Shown: positions 43,716 through 53,983, numbered from the stretch's first letter. The stretch is 64,000 bases of DNA from Promethearchaeota archaeon (GCA_019058295.1 JAHPZI010000023.1:1-64000), one strand, 5' to 3'. Program-made: numbers and translations. The notes: generated by a model not told the origin, from the letters alone.

Positions 43716-46670
43716 ATGTCTAAATTAAAAAAAGGAAATTATCCTTTCTTTCTTTTAACATTTTTAATTAGCGCTATGATATTTGGCTCATTAATGTTTA
43801 ATAATATAACAGAGTTAAATTTCAATCATAATTCCGATGATGTAAATTTATCTATTAATGATAAATTCGAGCTAAAATTAGCAAATAAAGCTCCCAATAT
43901 ACCTCAACTACTTACTCCTGCAAATGAATCATTTGATACTTCAAATATAGTAAAATTCGATTGGACTGATATTGGAAATCCATCCGATGACATTTTTTAC
44001 GAGTTTGTAATGGATAATGATACGGATTTTAGTTCTCCTGAAGCTGCGCGTTTTGCAATTAATGATTGGTCTAATTCTACGATGACAGAAGAACCTTATA
44101 CTACTTTTTTAGCTCATTTTAATGACACGTTAAAGTCAGAGGAAGCGGAGGATCCATTAATGGCAAGTGGATTATCTTACGTTCCTGGAAAATATGGGAA
44201 AGGTATTTTCGTAAATGCGAGTTCAAACGCAGCTTTAGGATATAATATTACTGATAATTTTGACCTATCAATGGGAACAATTGAATTTTGGGTTAAATTA
44301 GAAAACGATTTAGCTGACGTTGCAGATTATTTATTCTTTTTCGATTATGTTATGACCGCCCCCCCTTTTAATGATAATATTACTCGATTCAGTATAGCAG
44401 TTGAACCAGTTACACACAGAGTCTTTGCAATTTCTGCTATTAACGATACATATTATATTCTTATCCCAAATGAAGAAACAGAATGGAAAGCCGGAGAATG
44501 GCACCATATATGTATGACATGGGGTAATAATATGTCGAGGTTATATTTAGATGGAATTGAAGAGGCAGTTTCAACTTATTTTCCGATAGGAACCGGTAAT
44601 TATGATAATAAATTTCATTTAGGATCACAATTGGGATGGGGAAATTGGATTAATGCTACATTTGATGAGGTAAGAATTTCTTCTATTGAAAGGCTTCCTT
44701 TATGGAAACAAGATAGCATTAAAGTTAATGTTACTTATTTTGGACTTCCTTTCCACAGGTATCCTATTTGGAATCTGAATAAAAGTGAATATACTCACAT
44801 GTTTGAACAAGATGATACGTACTATTGGAAAGTCAGAGCTCATAATTCAAGTGGTCCAGGAGAGTGGTCTCAAAAAAGAGTCTTAACAGTTAATAGAGAA
44901 CTAGATATAAAATATCAAGTAGAAATAGAAGTAATTGATAAATACGGGGTTCCAATTCCTAATGTGAATTTAAGCTATTACCAAAAAACATTGAATAAGC
45001 TTATGGGAATTGATGCCAATTATGTTGCTGAAAAAATTGAAAATGGGGACGAATGGTTTCATGAAGGAAGCAAGATAGATATATATAATTTTTTTGGCAA
45101 AAGAAAATCAAATAGTTTTAGGACACGTCTTTGGACTAATGAAGGCGGTAAAAATTGTTTGGAGAACGCTACGCAAATGGCAAAATGGGCACAAGGTAAT
45201 GGCTCAATTCCATATCTTGTAATCTTTTTAAGTGATGATTGGGCGGCAATCGATAACCAACCAATACCAAAAATATTTGAAGGGCTAAGTTTTGAGGAAA
45301 GACTTGCCGAAGTCGAAGAATATTCTAAAAATGTAACTCAACATTTTATCGATGAGGGAGTTAATATGGAATTTTATGAGATTGGAAATGAAATCGATTT
45401 TGGGTTATGTGGGGTTTATGCTACAGATAAAGACCCTCGATATAATCTTACGTGGTTAAGAGAAAACATATGGTATAATGAATCCAGAATAATAAATGCC
45501 AGTATCAAGGGTATTCGGCAAGTTGATCCAACAGCAAAGATTATGCTTCATATTGCAATCTCAGATCCTGCATTTGCTACGGCCTTTTATACGGCAATGA
45601 GAGATTATGGTGTTCCTTATAATATTATTGGACTTTCTCACCACCCAGTAGCGGGGGGAGATGGATCAAATAATGGTTTTAAAGAAACGGTTAAAATCTT
45701 ATCTAGCAGTGGATTACCAGGATCTAATCAAATCGTAATTCCTGAGACCTCTTATTCAAGTCAAAATAACGGTTCAATATATTTTATATATTGGAATAGA
45801 AGTATTACTGGATTCCCATTAACACCCGAAGGACAGAAATCATGGGTATTATATCAACTTGAGTGGAATTATCAACATCCTAATGTTGTAGGAATGAATT
45901 ATTGGAGTCCTGAGTTTTATGATACAATCTGGGAAGGATTCTCTTGGTTTAATATGACTGGGCAAAATAAAGGTATTTCAAAGCCTGTTGTTGACGCCTA
46001 TCCCGAATTTTTTAATTTAAGAAATGTTAGTATATCTGGATGGAACTATTCAAATAACAATGGTTTATTTTTCGTTGATGCTTATAGAGGAATTCTCGAA
46101 TTAAATATCAAATATGGTAATTATAATGAATTATTTAATATTACTATAAGTCCCTTCAGAGATAATGATTTTATAATTAATCTTTCAATAAATATATCTC
46201 CAATAATTAACATTAAATCACCGAATATAAATAGTACATTCGGAAAAAAGGCTCCAGATTTCGATATCGAGATTATAGATCCTTATGTAGACACAAAATG
46301 GTATACATTAAATGGAGGAATAACAAACTATACATTTACAACATTAACCGAAACGATAAACCAAACAGCCTGGGATGAGTTGAGCGAGGGTTTAATTATA
46401 ATTAGATTTTATGCAAATGATTCCGATGGAAAAGTTGGATATCGAGAAATTACAGTTATAAAAAGAATTCCAAAAATAGTTATAGTTGGAGATGATGATG
46501 ACGATGATGATAAAGATGAACCAAATGCGATTCCTATCTTTTATTTAATACTTGTTATTGGTTTAATTAGTATTATATCTGTAATCTTAATTAAAAAGCT
46601 ACTATTGCCTTCAAGGGACAAAAAAATTAAATCTAATAACTCAGACTTGTCTAAAATTTACATAAATTGA
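43716..46670 (+). CDS. Membrane-anchored cell-surface GH53-like endo-galactanase with LamG-like domain
   Basis: 984 residues. N-terminal signal/anchor helix (about 8-27); fibronectin-like strands; a LamG/concanavalin-like domain (about 130-335, with GTIEFWVKLENDL, GEWHHICMTWGNNMSRLYLD, FDEVRISS); then a GH53 TIM barrel (about 455-775). GH53 hallmarks are SFRTRLWTNEGG, ATQMAKWAQGNGSIPYLVIF, the acid/base Glu 559 in EIGNEIDFG and the nucleophile Glu 677 in VIPETSYSS. A C-terminal beta domain, a seven-Asp linker and a transmembrane helix (about 937-958) with a basic tail end the protein. Many N-x-S/T sequons fit extracellular glycosylation. It likely cuts beta-1,4-galactan or a related glycan outside the cell. 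Confidence 0.85.
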   Translation: MSKLKKGNYPFFLLTFLISAMIFGSLMFNNITELNFNHNSDDVNLSINDKFELKLANKAPNIPQLLTPANESFDTSNIVKFDWTDIGNPSDDIFYEFVMDNDTDFSSPEAARFAINDWSNSTMTEEPYTTFLAHFNDTLKSEEAEDPLMASGLSYVPGKYGKGIFVNASSNAALGYNITDNFDLSMGTIEFWVKLENDLADVADYLFFFDYVMTAPPFNDNITRFSIAVEPVTHRVFAISAINDTYYILIPNEETEWKAGEWHHICMTWGNNMSRLYLDGIEEAVSTYFPIGTGNYDNKFHLGSQLGWGNWINATFDEVRISSIERLPLWKQDSIKVNVTYFGLPFHRYPIWNLNKSEYTHMFEQDDTYYWKVRAHNSSGPGEWSQKRVLTVNRELDIKYQVEIEVIDKYGVPIPNVNLSYYQKTLNKLMGIDANYVAEKIENGDEWFHEGSKIDIYNFFGKRKSNSFRTRLWTNEGGKNCLENATQMAKWAQGNGSIPYLVIFLSDDWAAIDNQPIPKIFEGLSFEERLAEVEEYSKNVTQHFIDEGVNMEFYEIGNEIDFGLCGVYATDKDPRYNLTWLRENIWYNESRIINASIKGIRQVDPTAKIMLHIAISDPAFATAFYTAMRDYGVPYNIIGLSHHPVAGGDGSNNGFKETVKILSSSGLPGSNQIVIPETSYSSQNNGSIYFIYWNRSITGFPLTPEGQKSWVLYQLEWNYQHPNVVGMNYWSPEFYDTIWEGFSWFNMTGQNKGISKPVVDAYPEFFNLRNVSISGWNYSNNNGLFFVDAYRGILELNIKYGNYNELFNITISPFRDNDFIINLSINISPIINIKSPNINSTFGKKAPDFDIEIIDPYVDTKWYTLNGGITNYTFTTLTETINQTAWDELSEGLIIIRFYANDSDGKVGYREITVIKRIPKIVIVGDDDDDDDKDEPNAIPIFYLILVIGLISIISVILIKKLLLPSRDKKIKSNNSDLSKIYIN

Positions 46671-46875
46671 ATTTAAAATCCGAATTCATCTTTCTTTCAT
46701 TCTAATATATGCAATACTTACAAATAATATTTATATGTTTTAATACAAATGTTAATTTCTTTTTTTGAATAATGGTCTACAAATTCTTTAAATGTAAATC
46801 TTTTTTTTAAAACTCACTATAAATAAAATTAATACATTATTTCAAAAACTTAAGCTTTATTTAAGACGATTTTAA

Positions 46876-48000
46876 ATGGTTAATTTAACAATAAAAGATC
46901 TTTTTAAGGAACCCACAAGATTAGTCTTAGTCGTAATGGGACTTACAGTTTCGCTTCTTATGGTTCTCATTGGTATTGGAATGCTTACAGGTTCAGTAGA
47001 GGAGTCCCAACGTATTATTGATGAATCAGATTACGACGCATACATAATACAATATAATCGAGATAATATAATGGAAGGAGGGAGAGTTTCTGACGCTGTT
47101 TATGATAGAGTTTTAGGACTTAGCGGGGTAAAAGATGTGGATAAGATAATTGATGATTGGATTGGTTTGAAGTTTGGAGATGACGATACTGGTGTTTCAA
47201 TGATAGGATACGATATTGAAAGTGATAATATAGAACCATGGGACATCATAAAAGGTAATAAGGATGATTTAAAAGAGGATAATAATATAATTATTGATCA
47301 ATTAATAACAAAATTTTTTCCGAATGTTGAGATTAAAGACAAATTAAAAGCCGGTGATCTTGATACAAGCTTAAGAATCACGGGAATGAGTCGAAACAAT
47401 CAAAGATTCGGAAGCCCAATGATGTGGACAAATCTAGAAACCGCAAAAAACTTACTTCACATTGTAAATGAAAGTACTTACTTATGTGTTAAACTAAAAA
47501 GCGATTTTTCAGTACGAGATTTAGAAAAGGCCTTGGAAATTTTCGAAAATGAGATTAAAGTAATCTCATCGGAAGAAATGAAAGAAAAAATTTCTGATTA
47601 TATACTTGTCGAAATGGGAATGGCCCAAAGTGTAGGAATATTAGCTGTCATGGGATTTATTGTTTCAATGATTGTTATTTCAATTACACTTTATCAATCG
47701 GTCTCAGATAAACTTCGTGAACTTGTTTCATTGAAAGCTCTAGGAGCAAAAAAGAGCTTTATTAATAAAATTTTAATTGGTCAGACTTTCTTAATTGTAT
47801 CTATTAGTTTTGTCTTGGCCACAATACTAGCATTTTTCTTAGCACCGTATTTATCATCAGTTTCTACATTGGCGGTTAGTGTAAACCCATTATGGGCACT
47901 ATTTACATATGTTCTTTCTTTAATCCTTGGAATAATCTGTTCATTACTTCCTATAAGAAAGGTTCATAAGACAGATCCGGCAATTATTTTTCGAGCGTGA
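46876..48000 (+). CDS. MacB/FtsX-type ABC transporter permease 1
   Basis: 374 residues: one N-terminal helix (about 15-37), a large extracytoplasmic MacB-periplasmic-core-like domain (about 45-245), then three helices (about 252-275, 295-320, 335-360), the last entering the conserved C-terminal KVHKTDPAIIFRA. This is the type VII ABC (MacB/LolCE/FtsX) topology, which moves substrates by mechanotransmission rather than through a channel. ATG 46876. It is 205 bp downstream of the galactanase and nine bases upstream of its paralogue. Confidence 0.88.
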   Translation: MVNLTIKDLFKEPTRLVLVVMGLTVSLLMVLIGIGMLTGSVEESQRIIDESDYDAYIIQYNRDNIMEGGRVSDAVYDRVLGLSGVKDVDKIIDDWIGLKFGDDDTGVSMIGYDIESDNIEPWDIIKGNKDDLKEDNNIIIDQLITKFFPNVEIKDKLKAGDLDTSLRITGMSRNNQRFGSPMMWTNLETAKNLLHIVNESTYLCVKLKSDFSVRDLEKALEIFENEIKVISSEEMKEKISDYILVEMGMAQSVGILAVMGFIVSMIVISITLYQSVSDKLRELVSLKALGAKKSFINKILIGQTFLIVSISFVLATILAFFLAPYLSSVSTLAVSVNPLWALFTYVLSLILGIICSLLPIRKVHKTDPAIIFRA

Positions 48001-48009
48001 GGAAAAAAA

Positions 48010-49125
48010 GTGGTGAATTTAGCGTTTAAAGATTTATTTCATAAGAAAGGCAAATTTGCTTTAATAATTTTGGGTCTTTCATTTAGCATATTTTTTGTTC
48101 AATACAGTGCAGGGATGTTTAATGGTGTTTTAACTACTTCTACTGATATACTTGATAAGTTTAAATTTGATGTTTGGATAAGGGAGGAAGATAGTGATAA
48201 TTTCTTAGACGGAGGATTTGTAAATGAGACTGTATATGATGATGTTAAAATGATGAAAAATGTTAATCATGCAGAGCGATTAATCCTTATAGGAGCTGAA
48301 GCTGAGGATGAGGAGAGAACAACCTTTTGTTATTTTATTGGTTGTGACATCAATAATCCAGATCATGAGATTGGTCCTTGGGATGTAACAAAAGGAAATG
48401 AGGGACTTCTTTTTGAGAATAATACTGTCATGGTTGATGAATCCATTAAGGATTACTTTGATTTAAAGATCAATGATCTTTTAAAAATAGGAAATGTTTG
48501 GATGAAAATTGTAGGTTTTTGCAAAAATGCGAAATTTATGTTCAATGGGTATATTTTTGCCTCTATTGAAACTGTAAGAAGTTTAACTCCTTGGGCAAGA
48601 GACTGGATTACTACTGTAGCAATAAATCTTGACGAAGATTATACAATTGAGGAATTTGAAGATGATGTAGGAGATGATATTTCCCATCATTTAGAAGTCT
48701 TATCTACTAAAGAACTCAAAGAGAACACACATGACATGATTATTAACGAGGGGGGATTAGGTGGTTCCATTTATATAATGGTTGGCATGGGCTTTTTTGT
48801 AGCGTTAATTATTTTATCGGTAACGATGTATCAATCAATACAGGAAAAAATACCGGTATTTGGAACACTTAAGGCTATAGGCGCAAGCAAAGGATATATA
48901 AATAAGATGCTTTTAGGGCAAGTTTTTATATATATTACATTGAGTTTTATTTTGGGCACGATATTAGCTATGCTATTAAGTTTTTTAGCAGGAGCTATAC
49001 CTATAATAGTAGAGCTCCAAACATCTATTATTCTATATATTGCATTCTTGCTAATGGGATTAGTTTGTTCTTCAGTTACAATAATAAAAGTCCATAGAAT
49101 AGACCCTGCGATTGTATTTAAATAA
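48010..49125 (+). CDS. MacB/FtsX-type ABC transporter permease 2
   Basis: 371 residues, paralogous to the preceding permease. It opens VNLAFKDLFHKKGKF against VNLTIKDLFKEPTRL and ends in KVHRIDPAIVFK, with the same 1+3 helix topology and large extracytoplasmic domain. The start is GTG 48010, which aligns exactly with the ATG of permease 1; a second GTG follows. The two different permeases probably form a heterodimer with the ATPase downstream. Confidence 0.88.
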   Translation: MVNLAFKDLFHKKGKFALIILGLSFSIFFVQYSAGMFNGVLTTSTDILDKFKFDVWIREEDSDNFLDGGFVNETVYDDVKMMKNVNHAERLILIGAEAEDEERTTFCYFIGCDINNPDHEIGPWDVTKGNEGLLFENNTVMVDESIKDYFDLKINDLLKIGNVWMKIVGFCKNAKFMFNGYIFASIETVRSLTPWARDWITTVAINLDEDYTIEEFEDDVGDDISHHLEVLSTKELKENTHDMIINEGGLGGSIYIMVGMGFFVALIILSVTMYQSIQEKIPVFGTLKAIGASKGYINKMLLGQVFIYITLSFILGTILAMLLSFLAGAIPIIVELQTSIILYIAFLLMGLVCSSVTIIKVHRIDPAIVFK

Positions 49126-49178
49126 ATATTGAATTAATTATATGAAAAAAAATAAAAATAAATAGAGTATGAGAAAAA

Positions 49179-49862
49179 ATGAGTGATAGTGAAATAATTA
49201 GACTTAATGATATTTCTAAACATTATGGCACTGGTGATATATTAGTAAAGGCGTTAAAAAATGCAGAACTTATGATGAAGAAAGGAGAAGTTGCTCTTTT
49301 AATGGGACCAAGTGGAGCAGGAAAAACCACCCTTTTATCAGTAATGGGTCTTCTTCTTCATCCAACATCGGGCGAAATTATTTTTAATGATAAAATTTAT
49401 AATCGTAAAACAAGACAGAAGATAATGACAGAAACACGCCGTAATTCAATAGGATTTATTTTTCAAGCTTTCAATTTAGTCGAATCATTAAATGTTATAC
49501 AAAATGTTGAAATTATGTATAAAATTGGTAAACTCGAGAAGAAAGGATATAAAAAGAAATGTAAAGAAATCTTAGAGATGCTACAAATGGGGCATAGATT
49601 AAAACATGCTTCTAAAGATTTAAGTGGCGGTGAGAGACAACGTGTTGCGATTGCGCGAGCGTTAATAAATGAGCCTATGTTAATTATGGCCGATGAACCC
49701 ACTGGTAACTTAGATTCCGAAAATGGAAGAATTATTGGGGAATACTTCCGAAAAATAGCAAATGAAAGAGGGACAACAATCTTAATTGCTACCCATGATG
49801 AAAGACTTAAATTCTGCGCTGACCGAATTATTCATATGGAAGATGGTGAAATTTTAAAATAA
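49179..49862 (+). CDS. ABC transporter ATP-binding protein (LolD/MacB type)
   Basis: 227 residues with Walker A GPSGAGKT (43-50), Q-loop in IGFIFQAFNLVESLNV, signature LSGGERQRVAIARAL, Walker B MLIMADEPTGNLDS and the switch His in LIATHDERL. The DEPTGNLDS form is typical of the MacB/LolD/FtsE subfamily and matches the two permeases upstream. ATG 49179. The next gene starts four bases after its stop, so the transporter and the 2TM-repeat protein share an operon. Confidence 0.95.
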   Translation: MSDSEIIRLNDISKHYGTGDILVKALKNAELMMKKGEVALLMGPSGAGKTTLLSVMGLLLHPTSGEIIFNDKIYNRKTRQKIMTETRRNSIGFIFQAFNLVESLNVIQNVEIMYKIGKLEKKGYKKKCKEILEMLQMGHRLKHASKDLSGGERQRVAIARALINEPMLIMADEPTGNLDSENGRIIGEYFRKIANERGTTILIATHDERLKFCADRIIHMEDGEILK

Positions 49863-49866
49863 TTAC

Positions 49867-51789
49867 ATGGCTGATTTGAGGTTTAAAAATATGGATAAAA
49901 ATATTAATGTTTATTGGCAAAAATTTGATGAAAAAAGAGAAAAAGAAGAAATCCAAGGGGAACATAGAAATTGGTTTGTAAAATTACTGACTAACAGACC
50001 TTTTTTTGTCATACATGCTTTTCTCTACCTCTGTGTTAATGGTTTCCTTATTATGATTTGGCTTCTAAGTTTACGATTTACGGGATTAACATATTTTTGG
50101 CCATTTCATTCAATGTTCGGTTGGGGTTTCGGACTTGGTTTTCATATGGTCTCATATGTTATGTACAATGACAAGTCCGAATATCTCATATATGTCAGGC
50201 AACAATCAAATTACATAATGACGTTCGTTTATCATGCGTTTTTCTATATTTCTATTAATCTCTACCTATTTTTATTAAATCTAATTGATTTAACTTTTAT
50301 TTGGTTTACATGGACCTTGGGAATGTGGGGGATTGTTTTTATTTATCATGCTATTGGATTTTTTACATGGAATAAAATTTTTGATAACCAATGGAAAAAA
50401 CTACGTCCCAAATATCAAGAATATCCAAAAAATAAATTAAAAAGTAAGATAAAATATAAAATTGGTCACTTCTGGCTGGTATTGGTTCATTTAACATATT
50501 TTATAGTAACTTTCATAATAGTAAATATATTTGTATTTGTAGGTACCGGTCTGGGACAAGTGGAGCGATTGCTAATTGCCGAAATATTTGTTAATTGGGG
50601 GATTTATTTAGCCTTACATGCATTTGGATACCTCCTTTTCTATCATATAGAATTTATAAAATCAGTGTTTAAAGGATTAATTTTACATGTATCAATTTAT
50701 GCTATATTTAACGGACAGCAAATTTATGAAAATAGTGAATCTAAACTCTATATGAATTGGTTAATTTATTTAATGACTTTATGGGCAATAGTAATTATCG
50801 TTCATCTAATTATTTGTATAAAATGGGAGAAATTAGTAGATAAAGAACAAGTAAGGGTTAAAACAAATTACGATGGAACGGAAAGGAAAAAAATAGATTT
50901 ATTTTGGTCTGGATTTTCTCATGAAGCGATTTCACGTAAAGAAATTAATCGTGAAGAAATTTCTCAGGAATTGACTCTCTTCCTTGAAGATGATGTACGT
51001 TCTATAGCAAAAGGGATAATAATCTGGAAATGGTCTTTTATATCTCATGTATTTATCTATATCGTCAGTCTGATTATCATTGGTATAAATCTTGCCGCTC
51101 TAGGGATCAACCTTGTGCTATTAATCCATCCAGCAATGGGATGGTTGATTGGAGTAGCCGCTCACGGAGCTATTTTCTATATTATCCAAAAACCAATAAA
51201 AGGATTTTTTTCTTATACTGCTTTCCTTCATTTGACTGTTTACATAGTTACAAGTATATATTTAGTGATTCTCAATGTGTTGTTTGCACCTGGAACCCTT
51301 TGGAGTCTAATTGCGATTTTAGGATGGGGGATCGGGATAGGAATCCATCTTATATTGATGTTTATAACAATAGAAAGCAGAGAAATTAAAAAGGAAGAAA
51401 CCCCTTATTTATCAAAAGGTGTATTATTCTGGAAATGGTCCTTTATAATTCACTTTTTTATCTATATAACCTGCTTGGTTATCATTGGCATAAGCCTAGC
51501 AGTTGGAGGTGAGAATCTATTATTATTGATTCATCCAGCAATGGGATGGTTAATAGGAGTGGCTGCTCACGGTGCTATTTACTTTTCAGTTCAGAAACCT
51601 ATTAAAGGCTTTTTAAGCTATACAGCCTTCCTTCATCTAATAATTTATATAGTAACATGCATATATTTGGTCATTCTAAATGCGATTTTCGCTCCTGAAT
51701 TCCCATGGAGTGCAATCGCAATTGGAGGATGGGGCATAGGTATGGGATTTCATTTATTATTAGCGCATTTGATAAAAAAAGAGGATTAA
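49867..51789 (+). CDS. Multi-repeat 2TM-domain membrane protein (eight two-helix units)
   Basis: 640 residues made of about eight copies of a 2TM-domain-like unit (two helices with aromatic/His-rich ends such as HPAMGWLIGVAAHGA). Units 5-6 (about 380-501) and 7-8 (about 515-636) are strongly similar, for example FWKWSFI, IKGFFSYTAFLHL versus IKGFLSYTAFLHL, and the same is visible at DNA level. A hydrophilic segment (about 325-375) separates the first four units from the last four. It starts four bases after the ABC ATPase and ends eight bases before an acyltransferase gene, so it belongs to this envelope operon. Function unknown. Confidence 0.8.
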   Translation: MADLRFKNMDKNINVYWQKFDEKREKEEIQGEHRNWFVKLLTNRPFFVIHAFLYLCVNGFLIMIWLLSLRFTGLTYFWPFHSMFGWGFGLGFHMVSYVMYNDKSEYLIYVRQQSNYIMTFVYHAFFYISINLYLFLLNLIDLTFIWFTWTLGMWGIVFIYHAIGFFTWNKIFDNQWKKLRPKYQEYPKNKLKSKIKYKIGHFWLVLVHLTYFIVTFIIVNIFVFVGTGLGQVERLLIAEIFVNWGIYLALHAFGYLLFYHIEFIKSVFKGLILHVSIYAIFNGQQIYENSESKLYMNWLIYLMTLWAIVIIVHLIICIKWEKLVDKEQVRVKTNYDGTERKKIDLFWSGFSHEAISRKEINREEISQELTLFLEDDVRSIAKGIIIWKWSFISHVFIYIVSLIIIGINLAALGINLVLLIHPAMGWLIGVAAHGAIFYIIQKPIKGFFSYTAFLHLTVYIVTSIYLVILNVLFAPGTLWSLIAILGWGIGIGIHLILMFITIESREIKKEETPYLSKGVLFWKWSFIIHFFIYITCLVIIGISLAVGGENLLLLIHPAMGWLIGVAAHGAIYFSVQKPIKGFLSYTAFLHLIIYIVTCIYLVILNAIFAPEFPWSAIAIGGWGIGMGFHLLLAHLIKKED

Positions 51790-51796
51790 ATCTGCA

Positions 51797-52969
51797 ATGG
51801 AAATAAAACCTGAGGTAAAGAGTCCTACTAGATTACTTTTTATTGATAATCTAAGGATTTTATTAACAATCTTGGTAATAATGCAGCATACAATGATTAC
51901 CTATGGAGCTTTAGGAAGTTGGTATTTTAAGGATCCCAATACTGATGAATTTACCAGCATCATTTTGACGATTTTTGCAATATTTGATCAAGGTTTCTTT
52001 ATGGCGTTATTTTTTTTTATCAGTGCATATTTTGTCCCTGGAAGTTATGACCGCAAGGGAGCGCGAAAATTCCTAAAAGATAGATTTATACGCTTAGGAA
52101 TCCCTCTAATACTGTACGTAATTATTGTGAATCCTTTAATATTATATCTTTTATATATATTACCAAGTCAAGGAATATCTTTTTTTGAATATTATTTAAC
52201 TAATTTTCAATCAATAGAAGCATTTTTAGATTATATCGGTGGAAATGGACCATTATGGTTTGTTTTAATGCTTTTAATATTAGCGGTTTTTTATTGTATT
52301 GTATACCTCATAGTTCCTAAAAATTCTGAAGAGTTTGTTGAGAAAAAACCACCACGCAACGCATTGCTCGTAATAATTTGTATCATTATGGGTGTTTTAA
52401 CCTTCCTAGTTCGATTAGTATTCCCTGCAGGTGGCGGTGATACATTTTTTAATATTCAACTCTGTTACATTATTCAATATATTATTATGTTTACTTTAGG
52501 TGTAGAAGCATATAAAAGAGATTGGTTTCGAAATATTTCTGATTCCCAGGGAAATTTTTGGTTTTTAATTGTACTAGTTTCCCTCGTATTTTTCTTTGTT
52601 ATTGGTTCTCTTGGAGGTGCTTTTGAAGGAAATAATGAACCGTTTACGGGTGGATTTCGTTGGCAAGCGTTTGCTTATGCTATGTGGGAATCATTTTATT
52701 GTATGGGAATGTGTATTGGATTGATAACGTTATTTAGAAGGAAATTTAATCAACAAGGAAAAGTTACAAAAAACCTATCCGCAAACGCATATGCTATTTA
52801 TATCATACACGCTCCAGTTTTAATTTTTATATCAATTTTATTCCTATTTATTCTTATTCCCGCGTTTTTAAAATTCATAATTGTACTTCCAATCGTCCTA
52901 TTAATTTGTCTCTTTATAAGTCACTTTATCCTTAGAAAGATCCCTGGAGCGAAAAGAGTACTTGGATGA
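51797..52969 (+). CDS. Acyltransferase-3 family membrane protein (MdoC-like)
   Basis: 390 residues with about ten transmembrane helices. Family features are RLLFIDNLRILLTILVIMQH near the N-terminus (Arg then helix one with His), a GFFMALFFFISAYFVPGSY second segment, and FLKDRFIRLGIPLILYV. These match acyltransferase_3 proteins such as the glucan succinyl-transferase MdoC, which modify surface glycans or lipids with acyl groups. Eight bases from the 2TM-repeat gene and co-directional with the exporter, it supports an envelope-modification role for the cluster. ATG 51797. Confidence 0.85.
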   Translation: MEIKPEVKSPTRLLFIDNLRILLTILVIMQHTMITYGALGSWYFKDPNTDEFTSIILTIFAIFDQGFFMALFFFISAYFVPGSYDRKGARKFLKDRFIRLGIPLILYVIIVNPLILYLLYILPSQGISFFEYYLTNFQSIEAFLDYIGGNGPLWFVLMLLILAVFYCIVYLIVPKNSEEFVEKKPPRNALLVIICIIMGVLTFLVRLVFPAGGGDTFFNIQLCYIIQYIIMFTLGVEAYKRDWFRNISDSQGNFWFLIVLVSLVFFFVIGSLGGAFEGNNEPFTGGFRWQAFAYAMWESFYCMGMCIGLITLFRRKFNQQGKVTKNLSANAYAIYIIHAPVLIFISILFLFILIPAFLKFIIVLPIVLLICLFISHFILRKIPGAKRVLG

Positions 52970-52999
52970 TATTCAACAAGCTTTCTAAATCTATTTTTA

Positions 53000-53983
53000 T
53001 TATATCTCAACTAGAATTTTAACAAATTTTCTCTCACCGGGCTCAAGAAATTTCTCAAAAGCTTTCTGAATATCCTTCAATGGTACAACTTCAGAAATAA
53101 ATTCATTCGCATCTACCTTACCTTTAGCAAATAAATCAATGGCCTCCAAAATATCTTGTGTGTCATGTCCTAAGCAACCTTTTAAATTAATTTCCTTAGA
53201 ATTAATCATAAACATAGGGAATAAAATATTTCCTTTCTGAATACCCTCCAACAATATTGTTCCGCCCTTTTTTATGAGTTCTACCGCCATTATTAAGGTC
53301 TTTTCAATTCCAACGCAATCAAAAATAAAAGTTGGTGCTCCATTTTTTTTAATGAATTTCTTAATTTTCACCTTACTTGGCGGAAATGCATCAGTTGCAC
53401 CAATATTTTTTGCTTTTTCTCTTAAAAATTCATGAGGTTCAACTACAACAATATAATTAGGATTTTTTTCGATTAATAGTGCTTTAAGAAACGTCAATCC
53501 AATATTTCCGCCTCCCATTATCACAATATTTTGATTTTCTTCTATGTTCGACAATTTCATAGCCCTAGTTGCATTCGCAAAAGACTCAATCATAGCAGCA
53601 TCCCTAAATGACACATTTTTAGGGATGTGAAATAAATATTTTTTTGGTACTCTAACATATTCAGCGAATCCACCATCATTAAAGATCCCTAGACCATCTA
53701 ATTTTCCCCCCTCACTAATATCAAGAGATACATTTATCCCACAAACTCTTTCCCCAATTTTTACATCTTTTATATTTGCGCCAACTTCTACAACCTCTCC
53801 TGCGAGTTCATGTCCCATTATTAAAGGAACTTGATACATTTTATATTTAAAGTTAGTTATATCGCTTCCACAAATGCCACAATAATGAGATTTCACTAAG
53901 ATTTCATCAGTTCCAATTTTTGGTTTAGGATAATCTTCCCTATAAACAATTTTTCTTATATCTTCAAAAATAGCTGCCTTAAT
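53000..53983 (-). CDS. Zinc-dependent MDR alcohol/polyol dehydrogenase, ATT start
   Basis: Medium-chain dehydrogenase: CGICGSD and GHELAGEVVEVG carry the catalytic zinc ligands, and IMGGGNIGLTFLKAL is the Rossmann loop. The structural-zinc cysteine loop appears replaced by an Ile-Ser-Glu-Gly-Gly segment. The first in-frame canonical start is GTG 53896, but that would remove the first strand. The 29 codons upstream read KAAIFEDIRKIVYREDYPKP, exactly how MDR enzymes begin (MKAA...). They start at ATT 53983, two codons after an in-frame TAA. This gives 327 residues, slightly short for MDR. The substrate is an alcohol or polyol, unspecified. Confidence 0.85.
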   Translation of the reverse strand: MKAAIFEDIRKIVYREDYPKPKIGTDEILVKSHYCGICGSDITNFKYKMYQVPLIMGHELAGEVVEVGANIKDVKIGERVCGINVSLDISEGGKLDGLGIFNDGGFAEYVRVPKKYLFHIPKNVSFRDAAMIESFANATRAMKLSNIEENQNIVIMGGGNIGLTFLKALLIEKNPNYIVVVEPHEFLREKAKNIGATDAFPPSKVKIKKFIKKNGAPTFIFDCVGIEKTLIMAVELIKKGGTILLEGIQKGNILFPMFMINSKEINLKGCLGHDTQDILEAIDLFAKGKVDANEFISEVVPLKDIQKAFEKFLEPGERKFVKILVEI

